DNA of 64,000 nt, from assembly GCA_006212045.1 (NCBI GenBank), contig PZPK01000014.1:52110-116109 (forward strand), given 5' to 3'. Every line of letters starts with the position of its first letter. Position 1 is the stretch's first letter. The notes under the pieces were generated by a model. That model ran no database searches, was not told the DNA's origin, and saw only the letters and a program-made list of their open reading frames with translations. The position numbers and the translations under genes were made by a program. This document shows positions 63,871 to 64,000 of this stretch, in pieces. This DNA is from Oleiphilus sp. (GTDB lineage: Bacteria; Pseudomonadota; Gammaproteobacteria; Pseudomonadales; Oleiphilaceae).

Positions 63871-64000
63871 AAGAAGTAACTAGCCGAAAACGCCACCTAT
63901 CCGCGCCTTCACAGATGGCCGGAGTGGCGCGGCTGAAAATGGATTAAGAGGCATTTTCTGTTTGAGCCGCAGGCGAGTTTAAATGCCTCCCATTTTCAGT
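63871..64000. repeat. repeat R2, copy b, reaching window edge
   Basis: Second copy of the 130-base element, 128 of 130 bases the same by eye. It ends exactly where the window ends, so its true boundary is unknown. Confidence 0.85.

Larger units (their letters stand above)
63033..64000. repeat. non-coding repeat array with REP-like hairpins
   Basis: About 0.97 kb with no plausible gene. It holds three copies of a short G/C hairpin (GCTCCCGC-CTGC-GCGGGAGC) inside longer repeats, two nearly identical 130-base elements (63436 and 63871), and a partial third segment repeated around 63235 and 63762. The two small minus-strand open frames inside it match the repeats and are considered chance. The last element is cut by the window edge, so the array probably continues. 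Confidence 0.88.

Noticed and set aside
63033..64000. CRISPR array
   Set aside because: Repeats are long, few, differ from each other in type and order, and lack uniform short spacers; no cas genes are present.

Overview
The window looks like chromosome from an aerobic, probably marine, Gram-negative gammaproteobacterium related to Pseudomonas, Marinobacter, Alcanivorax or Ketobacter. This is inferred from gene content: the radC-rpmB-rpmG order, engB-cytochrome c4-dsbA, ferredoxin-coaD next to a LaoABCR-like alcohol oxidation module, mrcB-TPR-yaeQ, a wax ester synthase family gene, a Baeyer-Villiger monooxygenase and an MSHA-type MshQ protein. I recognised no tRNA, rRNA, CRISPR array, prophage or complete insertion sequence.

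Layout. 1-4 kb: a PAS-GGDEF diguanylate cyclase cut by the left edge, a PerM-type permease with a previously easy-to-miss 33-residue membrane peptide, a one-TM protein, a YfhL ferredoxin and CoaD. 4.1-8.8 kb: a lao-like set (GMC alcohol dehydrogenase, Tat-exported partner, aldehyde dehydrogenase, divergent TetR regulator) with a clear promoter whose spacer holds a perfect 18-bp palindrome. 8.8-13.5 kb: core genes (EngB, cytochrome c4, DsbA, phosphodiesterase family, L33, L28, RadC). 13.6-15.2 kb: a TetR gene and a divergent hotdog-fold gene that share an operator made of three consecutive 13-bp AGAA-N5-TTCT units. 15.2-28.7 kb: RarD, MsrB, RapA, GST, a SWIM-domain protein, YheU, a molybdopterin oxidoreductase with a basic tail, an SDR, a membrane-anchored esterase and NnrU. 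28.8-45.4 kb: SelO, a class II aldolase, an AdeT-like binding protein, FklB, WS/DGAT, YigZ, a PBP1b operon, a kinase/ATPase fusion, and an AidB-like dehydrogenase with its own TetR.

45.4-52.8 kb is the most accessory-looking stretch: a translationally coupled set (cytidylyltransferase/PseG-like fusion, NeuB-family synthase, sulfotransferase-like protein) beside a divergent unknown gene and an MBOAT/SGNH-like pair. It reads as a surface-glycan module that makes a CMP-activated nonulosonic acid and decorates glycan with sulfate and acyl groups, though the early sugar-nucleotide steps are not in the window. 52.9-58 kb: an MCP with a membrane-embedded sensor, a Baeyer-Villiger monooxygenase, a MerR-controlled NAD(P)H oxidoreductase and an orphan binding protein.

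The right end holds a 1560-residue MshQ-like surface protein built from a duplicated block of lectin-like modules, LamG and a DUF6701-type region. It is followed by about 0.9 kb of non-coding repeats: three REP-like hairpins and two nearly identical 130-bp elements, the second cut by the window edge. The two metabolic themes, fatty alcohol/aldehyde/wax metabolism and surface glycan or adhesin decoration, would suit an organism that lives on hydrophobic surfaces; that ecological reading is inference.
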